A stretch of DNA of 64,000 nt, taken from NCBI GenBank assembly GCA_014898415.1, contig RCTD01000005.1, forward strand, positions 310,001 to 374,000, read 5' to 3'. Position numbers and translations under genes: made by a program. The notes under the pieces were generated by a model. That model saw nothing but the letters and a program-made list of their open reading frames with translations, had not been told where the DNA came from and ran no database searches. This document shows positions 23,183-33,663 of the stretch, piece after piece (within the stretch, counting starts at the first letter, position 1; every line of letters begins with the position of its first letter). Source of the DNA: Stromatinia cepivora (Eukaryota > Ascomycota > Leotiomycetes > Helotiales > Sclerotiniaceae).

Positions 23183-24298
23183 GATTTATGAAAACAGAAG
23201 TGAGTAATGGAAGAAAAGGAATAAGTAAATGTACAATTGAGAGAGAGAATGGAATATTCACATGTCAGTACTAAGCGGTTTTTCTTGAGTGGCGGGGGAA
23301 GCTGCAGTAGTATTATTAGGAGTATTGGGAATAGTGTAGCTTGGAGAATTGATTGATGATGACATTGTCTGAGGTGACAATAGACAATCAAATATGATAA
23401 ATAGATAAAACCTTTCCGACTTCTGACAATTTGAACTTTTTGTGTCTTTTAAAATTTGATATTTTGAATGAATATGAAAGGGAATGAGGAGTATAACAGA
23501 GACAGAGAGAGAGAGAGAGAGAGCAATGAATGGTACTGTGTTTGTACTTGGTTGGAAAGAGAAATGGAAAGAAAAAGTAGGTCAAGGTGTCCTGTGCTAT
23601 TTCTGTTTTCTTTACTCCTTACTAGATATAGATAAATAGATAGATATTCTTTTCTGTACCTTTTTCAACCTCTCTCTCGAGCCCCCATTCATCTGTGCTC
23701 AAGCTTCATTCACGATGCCCGAAACTTATTTAGTGGGGGATGGATGTGAAGATCCAAAAAATAAAATGTAATTAAGGTTGAGATACCTTGTCGATTTAAG
23801 GGCTGAACTTCGGGTAATCGGCTTTTATTAATACCGACCGATACATTCCACCAGCCACAACTCATTCATCATTTAGCCACACTCATTATTTTGGTAGCCA
23901 CAACACAACTTGAATCCAAGGGTTGCTGTACTGCTTTAGGCATCGCAACTTCCGTATCAAACACAAACTCACAAACTGACTGCCTACCTACACTCGCCAA
24001 AACTTTTCACATTTCTCCCGAATATTTTTGTTATTCAACTGAGATTCCCTTTTTCATTGTACATTATTTCAAAGGAAAGCTGTCAACTCTCATATATCAT
24101 AAACCTTCTGTGAGATAACCCATTGACCCTGAACCGAGGAAGGAAGCCATTGCCTTACCCTACGTTACATCACTGCATTACTGCATTGCGACACCTTCAG
24201 AAGGCATCGATCATCAACAGTCATTCTTTAAAACAGCCAATACTCCTCTGGAAAACCATCACATCACCCCATACATTCCATCACCTGCCGTTATCAAC
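23183..24298. promoter_or_regulatory. divergent promoter region of the oxidoreductase and VTI1 genes
   Basis: 1.1 kb between two divergent starts. Contains a GAGA microsatellite (about 23499-23522). Small open frames next to the oxidoreductase start (23391-23167) look like leader sequence, not genes. Confidence 0.5.
23499..23522 (+). repeat. (GA)n microsatellite
   Basis: About twelve GA units in the leader region of the oxidoreductase gene. Confidence 0.8.
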
Positions 24299-25085
24299 AT
24301 GTCCAACCCTCTCGACACCGATGCAGGCTCGGAGCTCTTCAGCAGTTATGAAGCAGAACTCAAACTGGTTCAGGCCGATTTAAATCAAAAGTTGGATCAA
24401 ATCCCTGATCTCACTGGAGAACCTCGTAAAGCTGCCATTAGTCAAGCGGAGAGAGCGTTAGAGGAGGCAAATGAGTTGGTAGGTTCAAGAATGAAATGGG
24501 CCGTCATCTAGTACTTACACTTATCTAGCTTGATCAAATGCGACTTGAGAAACAAAATATCCCTTCAACAACTCGTACCAAAGTAAACCAACGATTTCGA
24601 AATCATGAATCAGATGTGGATGTATCGAAGAGGAAATTAAAAACTTTAGAGAACGATCGATCTGCTCTATTTGGTTCACGCTATTCCGATAATCCAAACG
24701 ACGTTCAACTCGAACAAAGACAACAACTTCTATCGGGGACGGACAGATTGGACCGAAGCTCACAGAGATTGAAGGCTAGTCAGGCATTGGCAAATGAAAC
24801 AGAGGCTATTGGTGCTAGTACACTCGCAGATTTACATAGACAGAGAGAGACCATCCAACATACGCATGATACCTTGTTACAGAGCGAGGGGTTCGTTGAT
24901 AGGAGCGTTAAGACGTTGAGGGGGATGTCTCGTAGGTAAATCGTCCCTAGCTCCACTCACAACTGCCGGGGATGTGGTGCTGATCACCCTCTTCTAGGAT
25001 GGCTACCAACCGGATAATCACCGTGGCCATTATAACAGTCTTGGTTCTTCTTATTATTGCTGTTATTGTTAGCAAGTTCAGATAA
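24299..25085 (+). CDS. VTI1: Vti1-type Qb-SNARE
   Basis: Membrane-fusion SNARE acting in Golgi-to-endosome/vacuole traffic. Exons 24299-24478, 24529-24935, 24998-25085 (224 aa, close to yeast Vti1 at 217). The N-terminal three-helix domain begins LFSSYEAELKLVQADLNQKL. The SNARE helix runs from about TDRLDRSSQRLKASQ through ETEAIGASTLADLHRQRETIQ to FVDRSVKTLRGMSRR, and Gln in LHRQRE is the likely zero-layer residue. Exon 3 encodes the C-terminal anchor IITVAIITVLVLLIIAVIV followed by SKFR. Introns of 50 and 62 bp have standard ends. Without the third exon the protein would lack its membrane anchor, which supports the model. Confidence 0.95.
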
Positions 25086-26210
25086 AGATTTCTTGCTTTT
25101 GCGCGGGGCGTTCTTCGGTATTCGGTTCTCAGATACACTTTGCCATAGGCTGATTTCTAATACAACTTTTGTACCATTGGTCTACATTAAAAAGGTTTCA
25201 GAATGGCCATTTGTGTAAGGCAAGGGTGATTGGCTTTAGTCGAATTTTCGATGAGTCCCGAGTGCACTGGACAGCGGTCCGAAATACAATATCTGTTGCA
25301 TGGTTTGGGCAGGTGCATGGTATGTAGTGAACCTAGCATTGACACGATATAATGATATTTTCCTCGATCATTTCCCCAATGCATTTTTGCCAGCTCATGT
25401 GCATATCTTGCTGCAGTCAGCGATTTTCTCTTCAGCGCGGAATTGCACATGCTTTCTACTTGTTGCGTTGAATCTTTACCTATCGTTCACGGGTGAGATG
25501 AATACCAATGCAAATCTCCTCTGCATATTACGAATCACAAACATACGATCTAACGAATACCGTGCAATTGAACATGTGCGGGCATCCATCCCAACTGTTC
25601 TTGGTGGGTACCAAATATCAGAGATGAGAAATCATGGCACCACAGCTACATATCTATCCTTGCTTCATGTGGTCTTTCCTACCAATTGGTATTGCCAAAA
25701 TGTCTTTATCCGTCATAGTTTTCTCGCTACCGGTGGAGTGTTGCACAAATAAATCCTAAAGCAATACCGATAGGATTTCATTGTGACCATATATGCAACT
25801 TTTTGTACTACAAATCTACCAGCCAAGGACCTAGCCTCGTATGCGTACCATCGAAATTTCTATGATGCTCGATTGACGTCGGCATACAGACACACCATGT
25901 AAGCTATGAAAGATACTCGAAGTTCGATTGGATCCCTCGTGTGTAAAACGTGGAGATCAGTATTGTCACATCAAAGGCAAGCTTTAAAAAAAGGCTGCTC
26001 GCTTTTTGACAGGGGACTTTCTGGTATTTCAATTTGTTGGGGCTGCTGTCCTCCATCTGTCGGTGACTATGGTGTGCAGCATGATGTGCAGTATGATGTG
26101 CAGCCGTGTCTTTATATTTCCCCCATTCTCATCAATCCGCACTTCCCCAATTCTTTTGCGTGTTCAAATTCCGATTCTGATCATTTACATTGAATCAAGC
26201 CTTCTTCAAC
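25086..26210. other. intergenic region with an unsupported open frame
   Basis: 1.1 kb upstream of the P450. An open frame of 150 codons (25300-25752, +) has no recognisable motif and no obvious homology to a family I know, so I do not call it. A triplicated GTGCAGCATGAT-like 12-mer lies near 26075-26103. Confidence 0.5.
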
Positions 26211-28378
26211 ATGCTGTCCTCTGATATCAGCCAGATTAACGTGGTAGCTATCCTTGGAACTTCAATTCTTGTCTACTGCATCTTGGGCGTTGTTTATCGT
26301 CTTTACTTCCACCCGTTATCCAAATTCCCGGGCCCTAAATTGCCTGCAGCCACCCAGTGGTCGGAATTTTATAATGAATGTATCCAATCAGGTCAATATT
26401 TCATCAAGATTGCACAATGGCACGAACAGTATGGTATGTCAATTGGCCAACTAATGCTTCAAAGTGTCATAAATAATCATGCTGATTACTTTGCTCAAGG
26501 TCCAATTATTAGAATCGGACCAAATGAGCTTCATATTGATGATCCCGAGTACTACAATACTCTATTCTCGTATAGTGGCGTGAGGAACAAAGATCCTTTC
26601 TACACAGCACAGTTCAATACGCCAGATACTGGATTTGGCGCCGTGGATCACTATATTCATCGAATGAGAAGGTCTGCACTTAACCCATTCTTCTCCAAAG
26701 CTTCGATCGATCGCCTTTCTCCCATGTTAATTGCTATGGTAAGCTTAATATTCATTGCGTCGTTGCTATTGGAGCTTCCACCTCTTTCCGATGACCGTTC
26801 GATTGGTTCCTTCCTTTCCATAAAATCCAAGCAAGTACTGTGAACCGGTCTTGATATTCATATCTCTCTACAGGTCGAGAAACTCTCTTCACGCCTCGAA
26901 GAGTTCCGTAACACGAACCAGCCACTTAAAATTCGCCTTCCCTTTCAATGTTACACCGCTGATATTATAACACTTTACGCAACCAACCGGTGTTGGAATC
27001 ATCTCGATGTACTCCACTCCCCTTTCCCTTTGACAATATCTCTAATCCAATCCTACAGGTGCCGGATTTTAGCCCTTCTTGGGCGGAGACATTTGTCGCT
27101 TTAGTCGTTGTAGGAAAATGGTCCAAATTCTTCCCCAAAGTGTATACACTGATGGAACATACACCTCGCTGGATTCTAAAAAGATATGCTCCAGGTGTCA
27201 TTCTCACGCTCGATCACCATGATGTACTTCTGTCTCTTCTTCTACCCTTCTTTTCCCCTTTCCTCCATTCCTACACGCTAACATGCATCCCCTGCACAGA
27301 AAATCCGCACCCAAATCAAAGAGATCCTCTCAGGCTCTATCCTCCCCGTCGATGCCTCAATCGACGGTTTCCCACGTACTATATTCCATAATTTCCTCTC
27401 CTCTTCTTTACCCGAAAGTGAAAAGAAATTCGGAAATATGAGTCAAGAGGCTATTAATGTTATAGGGGCGGGCACGGATACGGTCGCTAATGCGCTGATG
27501 ATTTTGGTGTATTATCTTGCCGGTGATAGGGCGCGATGCGAGAAATTGAGGGAGGAATTGAGGGGTGCGGGGTTGGGTAGAGGAGAGGGAGGTAAGGGGG
27601 GTAATAAGAGAGTTGAATTGGAAATGGTGGAAAGATTGGTTTATCTGGTGGGTGTACTAGTTGTCTTTCGGGGGGGGGGGGGTCAGGTGGGGAATATGTA
27701 GGACTAACTTGGATATTCAGAATGCTTGCACTCTTGAAGGACTACGGTAAATTACTCTCCCATGATTCAAACAGAAGATGAATAGCTAAACAAAACCAAA
27801 GCCTTTCATACGGCGTCTCAAGCAGACTAGCTCGCATTGCCCCCAACGAGAATCTCAGATATGGAAAGTGGGAAATCCCAGCCGGCGTAAGCTCCTCCTC
27901 ATAATCCAATCCTCCAGCTATACTAACATAATTCCCCAAAACCAGACACCCGTCGGAATGAGCACCATGCTTCAACACCACAATGAAAAAATCTTCCCCT
28001 CCTCCCACCAATTTATTCCCGAACGCTGGATTCTACCCGATGGTACTATTAACCATACTCTAGAACGCTACCTCACTGCTTTCTCCAGAGGTACGAGGAT
28101 TTGTATTGGTCAACTGTATGTATAATTCCACAGCAGCTCAAAACACGGTTATTCTATTCGTATTTTCGTGAGCGTAAGCTTTAACTCTCAAACCACTACT
28201 GATACAATCGTTCAGTCTAGCAAAGGTAGAAATTCACCTAGCGCTGGCGGTCGTCATCTCCAGATTCAATATTCAGCTCTATGACACAGAGTTTGATAGA
28301 GATGTCAAGGTTAAACGAGATTATTTTCTGCCGCAGCCGGGGAGTGATAGTAGAGGTGTGAGGGTTTTGTTGAGTTGA
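26211..28378 (+). CDS. cytochrome P450 monooxygenase (microsomal, 9 exons)
   Basis: Exons 26211-26433, 26500-26738, 26874-27008, 27059-27223, 27300-27647, 27721-27746, 27802-27886, 27946-28115, 28216-28378 (517 aa). N-terminal anchor VVAILGTSILVYCILGVVYRLYF, proline hinge HPLSKFPGPK, I-helix oxygen motif VIGAGTDTVANAL, K-helix ACTLEGLR (ExxR), PERW, and haem loop FSRGTRICIGQ with Cys at about 460. Each intron has standard ends, and several have CTAAC branches (27741-27801 lacks a clear one). Intron 5 contains a 13-G run (27670-27682). The overall shape resembles fungal secondary-metabolism P450s, but the substrate is unknown. The start is the ATG at 26211, because the upstream part of the frame lacks ATG. 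Tail-to-tail with the methyltransferase gene. Confidence 0.92.
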
Positions 28379-28740
28379 TTTTCGAATGTCTTTATCGGGT
28401 AGGTCAAGTAGAATGAGACATTTGGAGGAACGGTAATTTGAGTCTGACCAAATCGGAGACGGAAAACATTCCTAGCTTCTTTGAAATTGATTAAGGAAAA
28501 CGTTACTGAGGAAAATAAAAGCATGCAATGGCATTCTCATATTGCTATCCTAGCTAACTACTCTGGATGAGATGATGAAATTGATTTGTGATTTACTTTA
28601 CTCCCACCGATATCCTGACCCGGGGTTCTTCTTGTTCCATTACATTACCATGTTGACTCGCTTCATTAAAGCTGCGAGGTTGCTACTACCGTCCATTTTC
28701 CCTTTATTTCAACTCTTCATCTCCTCATATCACCATCTAC
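28379..28740. other. intergenic region between convergent P450 and methyltransferase
   Basis: 362 bp between two stop codons, which must hold both 3' ends. I see no other structure. Confidence 0.5.
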
Positions 28741-31125
28741 CTACTTCCCACTCTTCCCCTTCCCCTTCCCCATGTCCTCTCCAACAACCTCCAAAACCTT
28801 ACTTTTTCCCTTTCCCTGCGCCATAATATTCTCCCCTGCCTCCTTAACAGCAGCTGCTATATCACTCTCTTCAACATTTCCATTACCTACTTTCTTCCGC
28901 CCCTCAATATTCTTCCCATCTCCAATTTTCTTCTCCGTAACACTCTCGCTAGTGTCCAGCTCATTTCCACTCAACTTATCCGCAGTATCAGGAGATGCGC
29001 CAACCCCAGACAGCACAGGAGCTCCCGTAGCAGGCGCATTTCTTTCCGCTCCACTTCCCATCGGTTTGCATCCATATACTATGTACATGTTACACCAATT
29101 ATGGACTCTGCTATCTTTGAATTCATTGCGTACACCGGCGGCGAGGACTTGGTATCTGAGGTTGTTAGTCTAGTGTCTGTATTGAGCACGCCATCTTGCC
29201 ATCAATCTAATTGCTCGCAGAATGGGAATATGGGGATATTGTTGAGAATGAAAGAGGAAATGAAGGGGATGGAAGTAAGAAATCACTAACTCTTCAGGTG
29301 TCCATCCTAATATCCGTGTAAAATGCGCCATGCCGTATGCGACGGTTGCATCTAACATGTTCTGTTGCAGGTACAGGCCGATTTCTTTGTTGCGGCGATC
29401 GCGGGCCCAGGGTGCCATGGGGAGCTAGATAGATGGTGGTTAGTGGGATGCAGATTGGTTGAGAAAGAGTAAGATAGTGGGGTATATGTAAATGAGAAGA
29501 ACAGCAGGACATTAGTCTTGTTCATCCAGCATCAGGACACCGGGCTAGGAGTTATAAATCTTTCTGGGTAGTCGTCTGATGACCTTCGGGAATAGATCTA
29601 ACATTTGAAATCCATTGCTCACACACGGAATAGAAACTGCCACCTACCTTCCAATGTCTCTCAACGACCGCTTCAAATCCAGCTTCGTTTAACCAATCTT
29701 TGAATTTCATTGCGACATTTAATTCTCGACCGAATAGTTTCGATGCTTCATCAAGGCCCGCTTGCCACTTTTGGAAGGATGGAGCTAACTGTTTATTGAT
29801 CAGATGAAACTGTGGCGCAATCAAGTTTGGATAATACGTACATCTCCTGTTCCATCATCCGAGTATCCGTGGCTGTAATCCAGATTCGAGTTAGAACTGT
29901 TCAATTTATGGGGTTGTGTGGATGGGGATGTGGAAGAAGATGAAAGGAAATAGAGACAGACTATTCGAAATCTACAAGCTCGATATAACCTCCTTCGTTT
30001 AAATTGTCAAACGCTTGTTGGAGGAGATGAGGCCTGTGAATTAATAGTCAGTATAATATTGTAATTATCGATTATTACATCTTGAGTAAGATCGTGCAAC
30101 AGACCAAGAAGCGATGGAACCACCCAAAGAGCGAATATGTATGAAATCAAATTTCTGACTATAACGCCATGTATCTTCGACATCATCGATCTAATTTTGG
30201 TAAGTAGTCTCATCTAGTAAGCTTATATCGGCGACCTTACTTCGAATTCAAGATTTGGTGGTATCCTGCAATATGCTTAGCAAACACCCGTACAGGAAGG
30301 AGAAGACATACCAGCCAGGCTGAATTGGAGATAAATCACAACCCACCACATGCGATGATGGATATTGGCTAAAAACCGGAGTTAGATATCTACCTTCCAT
30401 AAGAATGACAAGATCATACTCAGCGAAATCAATTGCCCAAATTCCAGTACCGGTTCCAACATCGAGTACTCGTTGGGGGTCCTCAATCGGGGCTAAGTAT
30501 AATTTGCCATCTAAAACGAGGTTGAAAACGTGATGAAGCTTTGTAAATTGATTAGACCATTTTCTTTTAGATATTCAAGATCCGTATACATACCAGGTCC
30601 ATACGATCTTGTTCGTCGTCGTCGTTGGGCTTGACTATTTAGTACTTTTTGATGAAGAGTACCGAGGATTGTCCTACCATTAAATATTTTCCATCTCTAT
30701 AAGCATGGTATCTCCGACCATTCTAGAGGGCGTGAGTACATTTGTTTGCTTCGGGTATACTAAATATGACCATACTTCTTCTCTAAAACGAGCCAAATCA
30801 ACTTGAGAACTTCTAGTAGCAATAATAGAAGCACTTACCTATATCGTGTAATTCCAGATGTCAATGACGTCTTACTCGTATTGCTACTTTGCTGACATTA
30901 GTCCATATCCATAGCAAGTAGTGATTACCTACGCCGCAGGTCCGCCAAACGCGGAATCATTCTCAAGTGCATCATTGTCCTTCACTGGTAAGCTTTGGTT
31001 TTTGGATAATAGCCCAGGGTCATTACATCGACTTCGATCGGATTTGAGGTAGTATCATCTTGTATATCTGGAAGGGCTGTTCCAGCTGCGTTAAAAGCAT
31101 CGATGGCTTCTTGCGATGTTGCCAT
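28741..31125 (-). CDS. TAM-domain SAM-dependent methyltransferase, 15 exons
   Basis: Class I methyltransferase of the trans-aconitate-methyltransferase-like fungal family. Exons (5'->3'): 31125-31027, 30979-30933, 30886-30839, 30782-30776, 30722-30678, 30629-30594, 30538-30420, 30368-30312, 30265-30241, 30190-30105, 30033-29962, 29872-29842, 29788-29648, 29424-29291, 29155-28741 (453 aa). Spliced landmarks: [42 protein letters not shown] motif [18 protein letters not shown] (residues about 117-134), [58 protein letters not shown]. The C-terminal about 100 residues are low-complexity and Lys/Gly-rich. Fourteen introns for 453 aa is a high density. All joins keep frame and the total is divisible by three. 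The substrate is unknown. Confidence 0.88.
30776..30782 (-). other. 7-nt micro-exon of the methyltransferase gene
   Basis: Sequence AGAAGAA between introns 30783-30838 (GTAAGT...TTTTAG) and 30723-30775 (GTATGG...CTCTAG). Without it the frames of the flanking exons do not join. With it the product reads [13 protein letters not shown], matching the conserved motif before the SAM domain. Confidence 0.8.
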
Positions 31126-32334
31126 GTTGATGTTTGAAGTAAAATCACATTAATGAATCACGAAAGTGTGGAAGGAAAGGAAAATATGTATACAAGTAGA
31201 AAGAAACTTCAAACAAAAGTCTGGCAAAAGAAACGTTTCTATATTATAAATGCAATATACCGGTCATCTCCCCAACGCAAAACGTTGTAATACCACATCT
31301 TTTGTGTCATACATACCAGTACATATTGCAGCTTATCCCGATGCCCAAAGAAATCTCCAACAGTTTGGTTTGACGACAAGTAGTCCTGGCTTCCCGTTCC
31401 AAAGTATCGGGCCCGTTTTGCTTGGACGGATGAACAAGATTCCGCCAAGGTGCTACAAAATATGCAAGTAGCCGGAGGCAGGCGAAAGGTAACAAATCAT
31501 ACTGTATGGTCGGCGATCAAAGATTGGCGTTATAGTGTTGCCATAATACTATACATGTCATTAAACAGCGACGAATATGAATGACAACGAAAGTAAATGA
31601 AAATGTTGAAAGAAAATAGAATATTTCGATTGTGAAACAAGGGAATCGAGAAATTTAACGGTCGCTCAACGCATCCAATGCAGGAAAGTGATATTATCTA
31701 CCTAATACAGCGGGTAAAGAAGTGGTGTGACAACAATCAGCTGGATAAAAAGAAACAGGCTGCTTACGCAAAGTCCCCGAAGAACTTTCTGCACATTTGA
31801 TTCAAGGTGAATGGCGTGAATGGATGGCAAAATTACCTAAATATTCGTGAATATTGACTGGAGACTTCCCCGGCCTTGAAGGGTAGCCTGTTGTGACCAC
31901 AAATTTGGCGTCATTTGAATGCATTGATGTATCGTCAGATATGCCAACTTGACAGTTCTCACCCGTTGAATAAATAAAAGTCCGACGTCGAAAAATGGCA
32001 AGCCAATAATCTTAAATGCTATATCAATATTACTCAACTGACTGGGTATCATGTAAAACTTCCTCGCCATCGCCATCGCCATCGCCATCTCTTCTGCATG
32101 CCCAATAACTCCATTGAAAGCTCCCTCAATCTCCTATATCACCAGATGAAGATGTGTATATAAAATACAAGCTTTCGCCTTTAAAGTCTTGTAAAACTTC
32201 AATCGCCATCTCCTTCGAAACGCCCCAATAACTCCGTTGAGAACTCACTCATTCTCTCGTATCACCACATGTGGATATGTAAGATACAAGCTCCCCCCCA
32301 GTAGCTTAAAAGCTACCTTCACAATCTTTGATTT
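31126..32334. other. intergenic region with a tandem duplication
   Basis: 1.2 kb between the methyltransferase start and the Dsc3 stop. It holds a CGCCAT run (about 32067-32089), a roughly 100-120-bp imperfect tandem duplication (32053-32292) and a short GTAGCT/AGCTAC palindrome at 32301-32316. No gene is supported. Confidence 0.6.
32053..32292 (+). repeat. imperfect tandem duplication, two copies
   Basis: Copies 32053-32173 and 32191-32292 both begin GTAAAACTTC, share CCCAATAACTCC, ATATCACCA and GATACAAGCT-like landmarks in the same order, and end at ACAAGCT. The first copy is longer because it contains extra CGCCAT units. Confidence 0.75.
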
Positions 32335-33204
32335 TCATGAAAGAACTCTTAAAAATCCAAATGTGATACTTAGGAGAAAGCCTGTAAAGACAGCAATTTG
32401 TCTTCTCGATGACAATATCCCAGGTTCTCTCAATACCCATACCACACACCCAAGTGGCCATAAAAATCCCATAATGTTACCCCATAACAAATCATCGAAT
32501 CCACTGCCCATACCATCATCTCCAAAATCAAAAGCACCCTCGGTCCCACTTGCGCCATTCCCTGCATTATTATCTATCCAAGAGTCTTCCATCCGTAACA
32601 AGGTATCAGGAGACGGCATAGTATCTGGTGTATGTATATTCGCTTGAATTGATTGAAATTGAAGTCGTAGTTGATTCACTTCAGCTGGAGAAAAGCCTGC
32701 CGAGAGAAATCGATTGAAGCCACGCTGTGCGACTGTTGTGCTTGAAGCTGGTGTGCCGAGACTCGAGGAAGCTCCATCTGGTAATCTTGCCTTCTTTGGC
32801 TTATTGAGTGCAGCAGTGGCTGCTATCGTTTCTGCTTCAATCTCGGAAGGACTAAGAACATCATCGCCAATTGAGCAATTGATGTATACCCTGGCTGGAG
32901 GTGGTTCTACGTCCTTCCCCTTTCCCTTGACATCTGTAGCTCGTGGTGGCGGTGTTGGAACTTTAAGAATAGCTGTTAGGAAATCATCATCTCGTATGAA
33001 TTTTCCACCGTATATGAATCGAAATCGACGCTGTGATACAGGGGGTTTAAGCTTTGAACGAATTAAATGTTTCAATCCCACACCAGTGATATTGTTTTGA
33101 GTGGGAATGTCCAAAAGTAAATCTGGGATCGAATCCGCGAATCGAATGGTAATGTGTAAAGGTCTCGATGGCGTTAAAGCTGTAGAGCTTGCTTTTGAAG
33201 CCAT
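32335..33204 (-). CDS. DSC E3 ubiquitin ligase complex subunit 3 (Dsc3)
   Basis: Golgi/endosomal membrane ubiquitin-ligase subunit needed for SREBP processing and membrane protein quality control in fungi. Single exon, 289 aa from the ATG at 33204 (the frame runs further upstream, but without ATG). N-terminal ubiquitin-like domain (residues about 10-110: HITIRFADSIPDLLLDIP, HLIRSKLKPP, RFRFIYGGKFIRDDD), then a conserved block GFNRFLSAGFSPAEVNQLR...SPDTLLRMEDSWIDNN typical of the DUF2407 C-terminal part. Two hydrophobic segments near the end (LLWGNIMGFLWPLGCVVWVL and QIAVFTGFLLSITFGFL) anchor it. Divergent from the aminotransferase gene across 459 bp. Confidence 0.9.
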   Translation of the reverse strand: MASKASSTALTPSRPLHITIRFADSIPDLLLDIPTQNNITGVGLKHLIRSKLKPPVSQRRFRFIYGGKFIRDDDFLTAILKVPTPPPRATDVKGKGKDVEPPPARVYINCSIGDDVLSPSEIEAETIAATAALNKPKKARLPDGASSSLGTPASSTTVAQRGFNRFLSAGFSPAEVNQLRLQFQSIQANIHTPDTMPSPDTLLRMEDSWIDNNAGNGASGTEGAFDFGDDGMGSGFDDLLWGNIMGFLWPLGCVVWVLREPGILSSRRQIAVFTGFLLSITFGFLRVLS

Positions 33205-33663
33205 TATTGATTGCAAGTTTGAGGAAAACAGGCTGGCAGGTTGGGAGGTAGAAACACCGAATCTTTTGCCAAAATCTTGTTGTTGTCAGTCTAGCATCAT
33301 TGTATTGAAATTACCTGGTAGGATATATTGTAAGACTAGAAGTTCTTGCAGTAATTTCATGTGGATTTTTTGTGATGGTTTTTGAGATGATGAACTCTGA
33401 GTACAATAAATCAAATCAATCAATCGATAAATACCTACTAGGTAGTAAGTAGTAAGTAGTAAGTAAGTAGGTAGTATTAACTCCTTCATCTACAACCAAA
33501 TCCCCATATCTTGAGAGGGCCGCCCCGCTAATGTCATAAAGCCTTTTTATCCCGAATTGCGATATTGCGACATTGCGACACCGGCACTAATAGGAACTTG
33601 GGAAGTAAAAGTATGATAAGTTGTGAATATATTTCCTCTTTCTTTTAAATATTTAAAATAACA
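33205..33663. promoter_or_regulatory. divergent promoter region with TAGTAAG-type repeats
   Basis: 459 bp between the Dsc3 and aminotransferase starts. A TAGTAAG/TAGTAAGT short repeat occurs at about 33440-33475. No other site is recognised. Confidence 0.5.
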
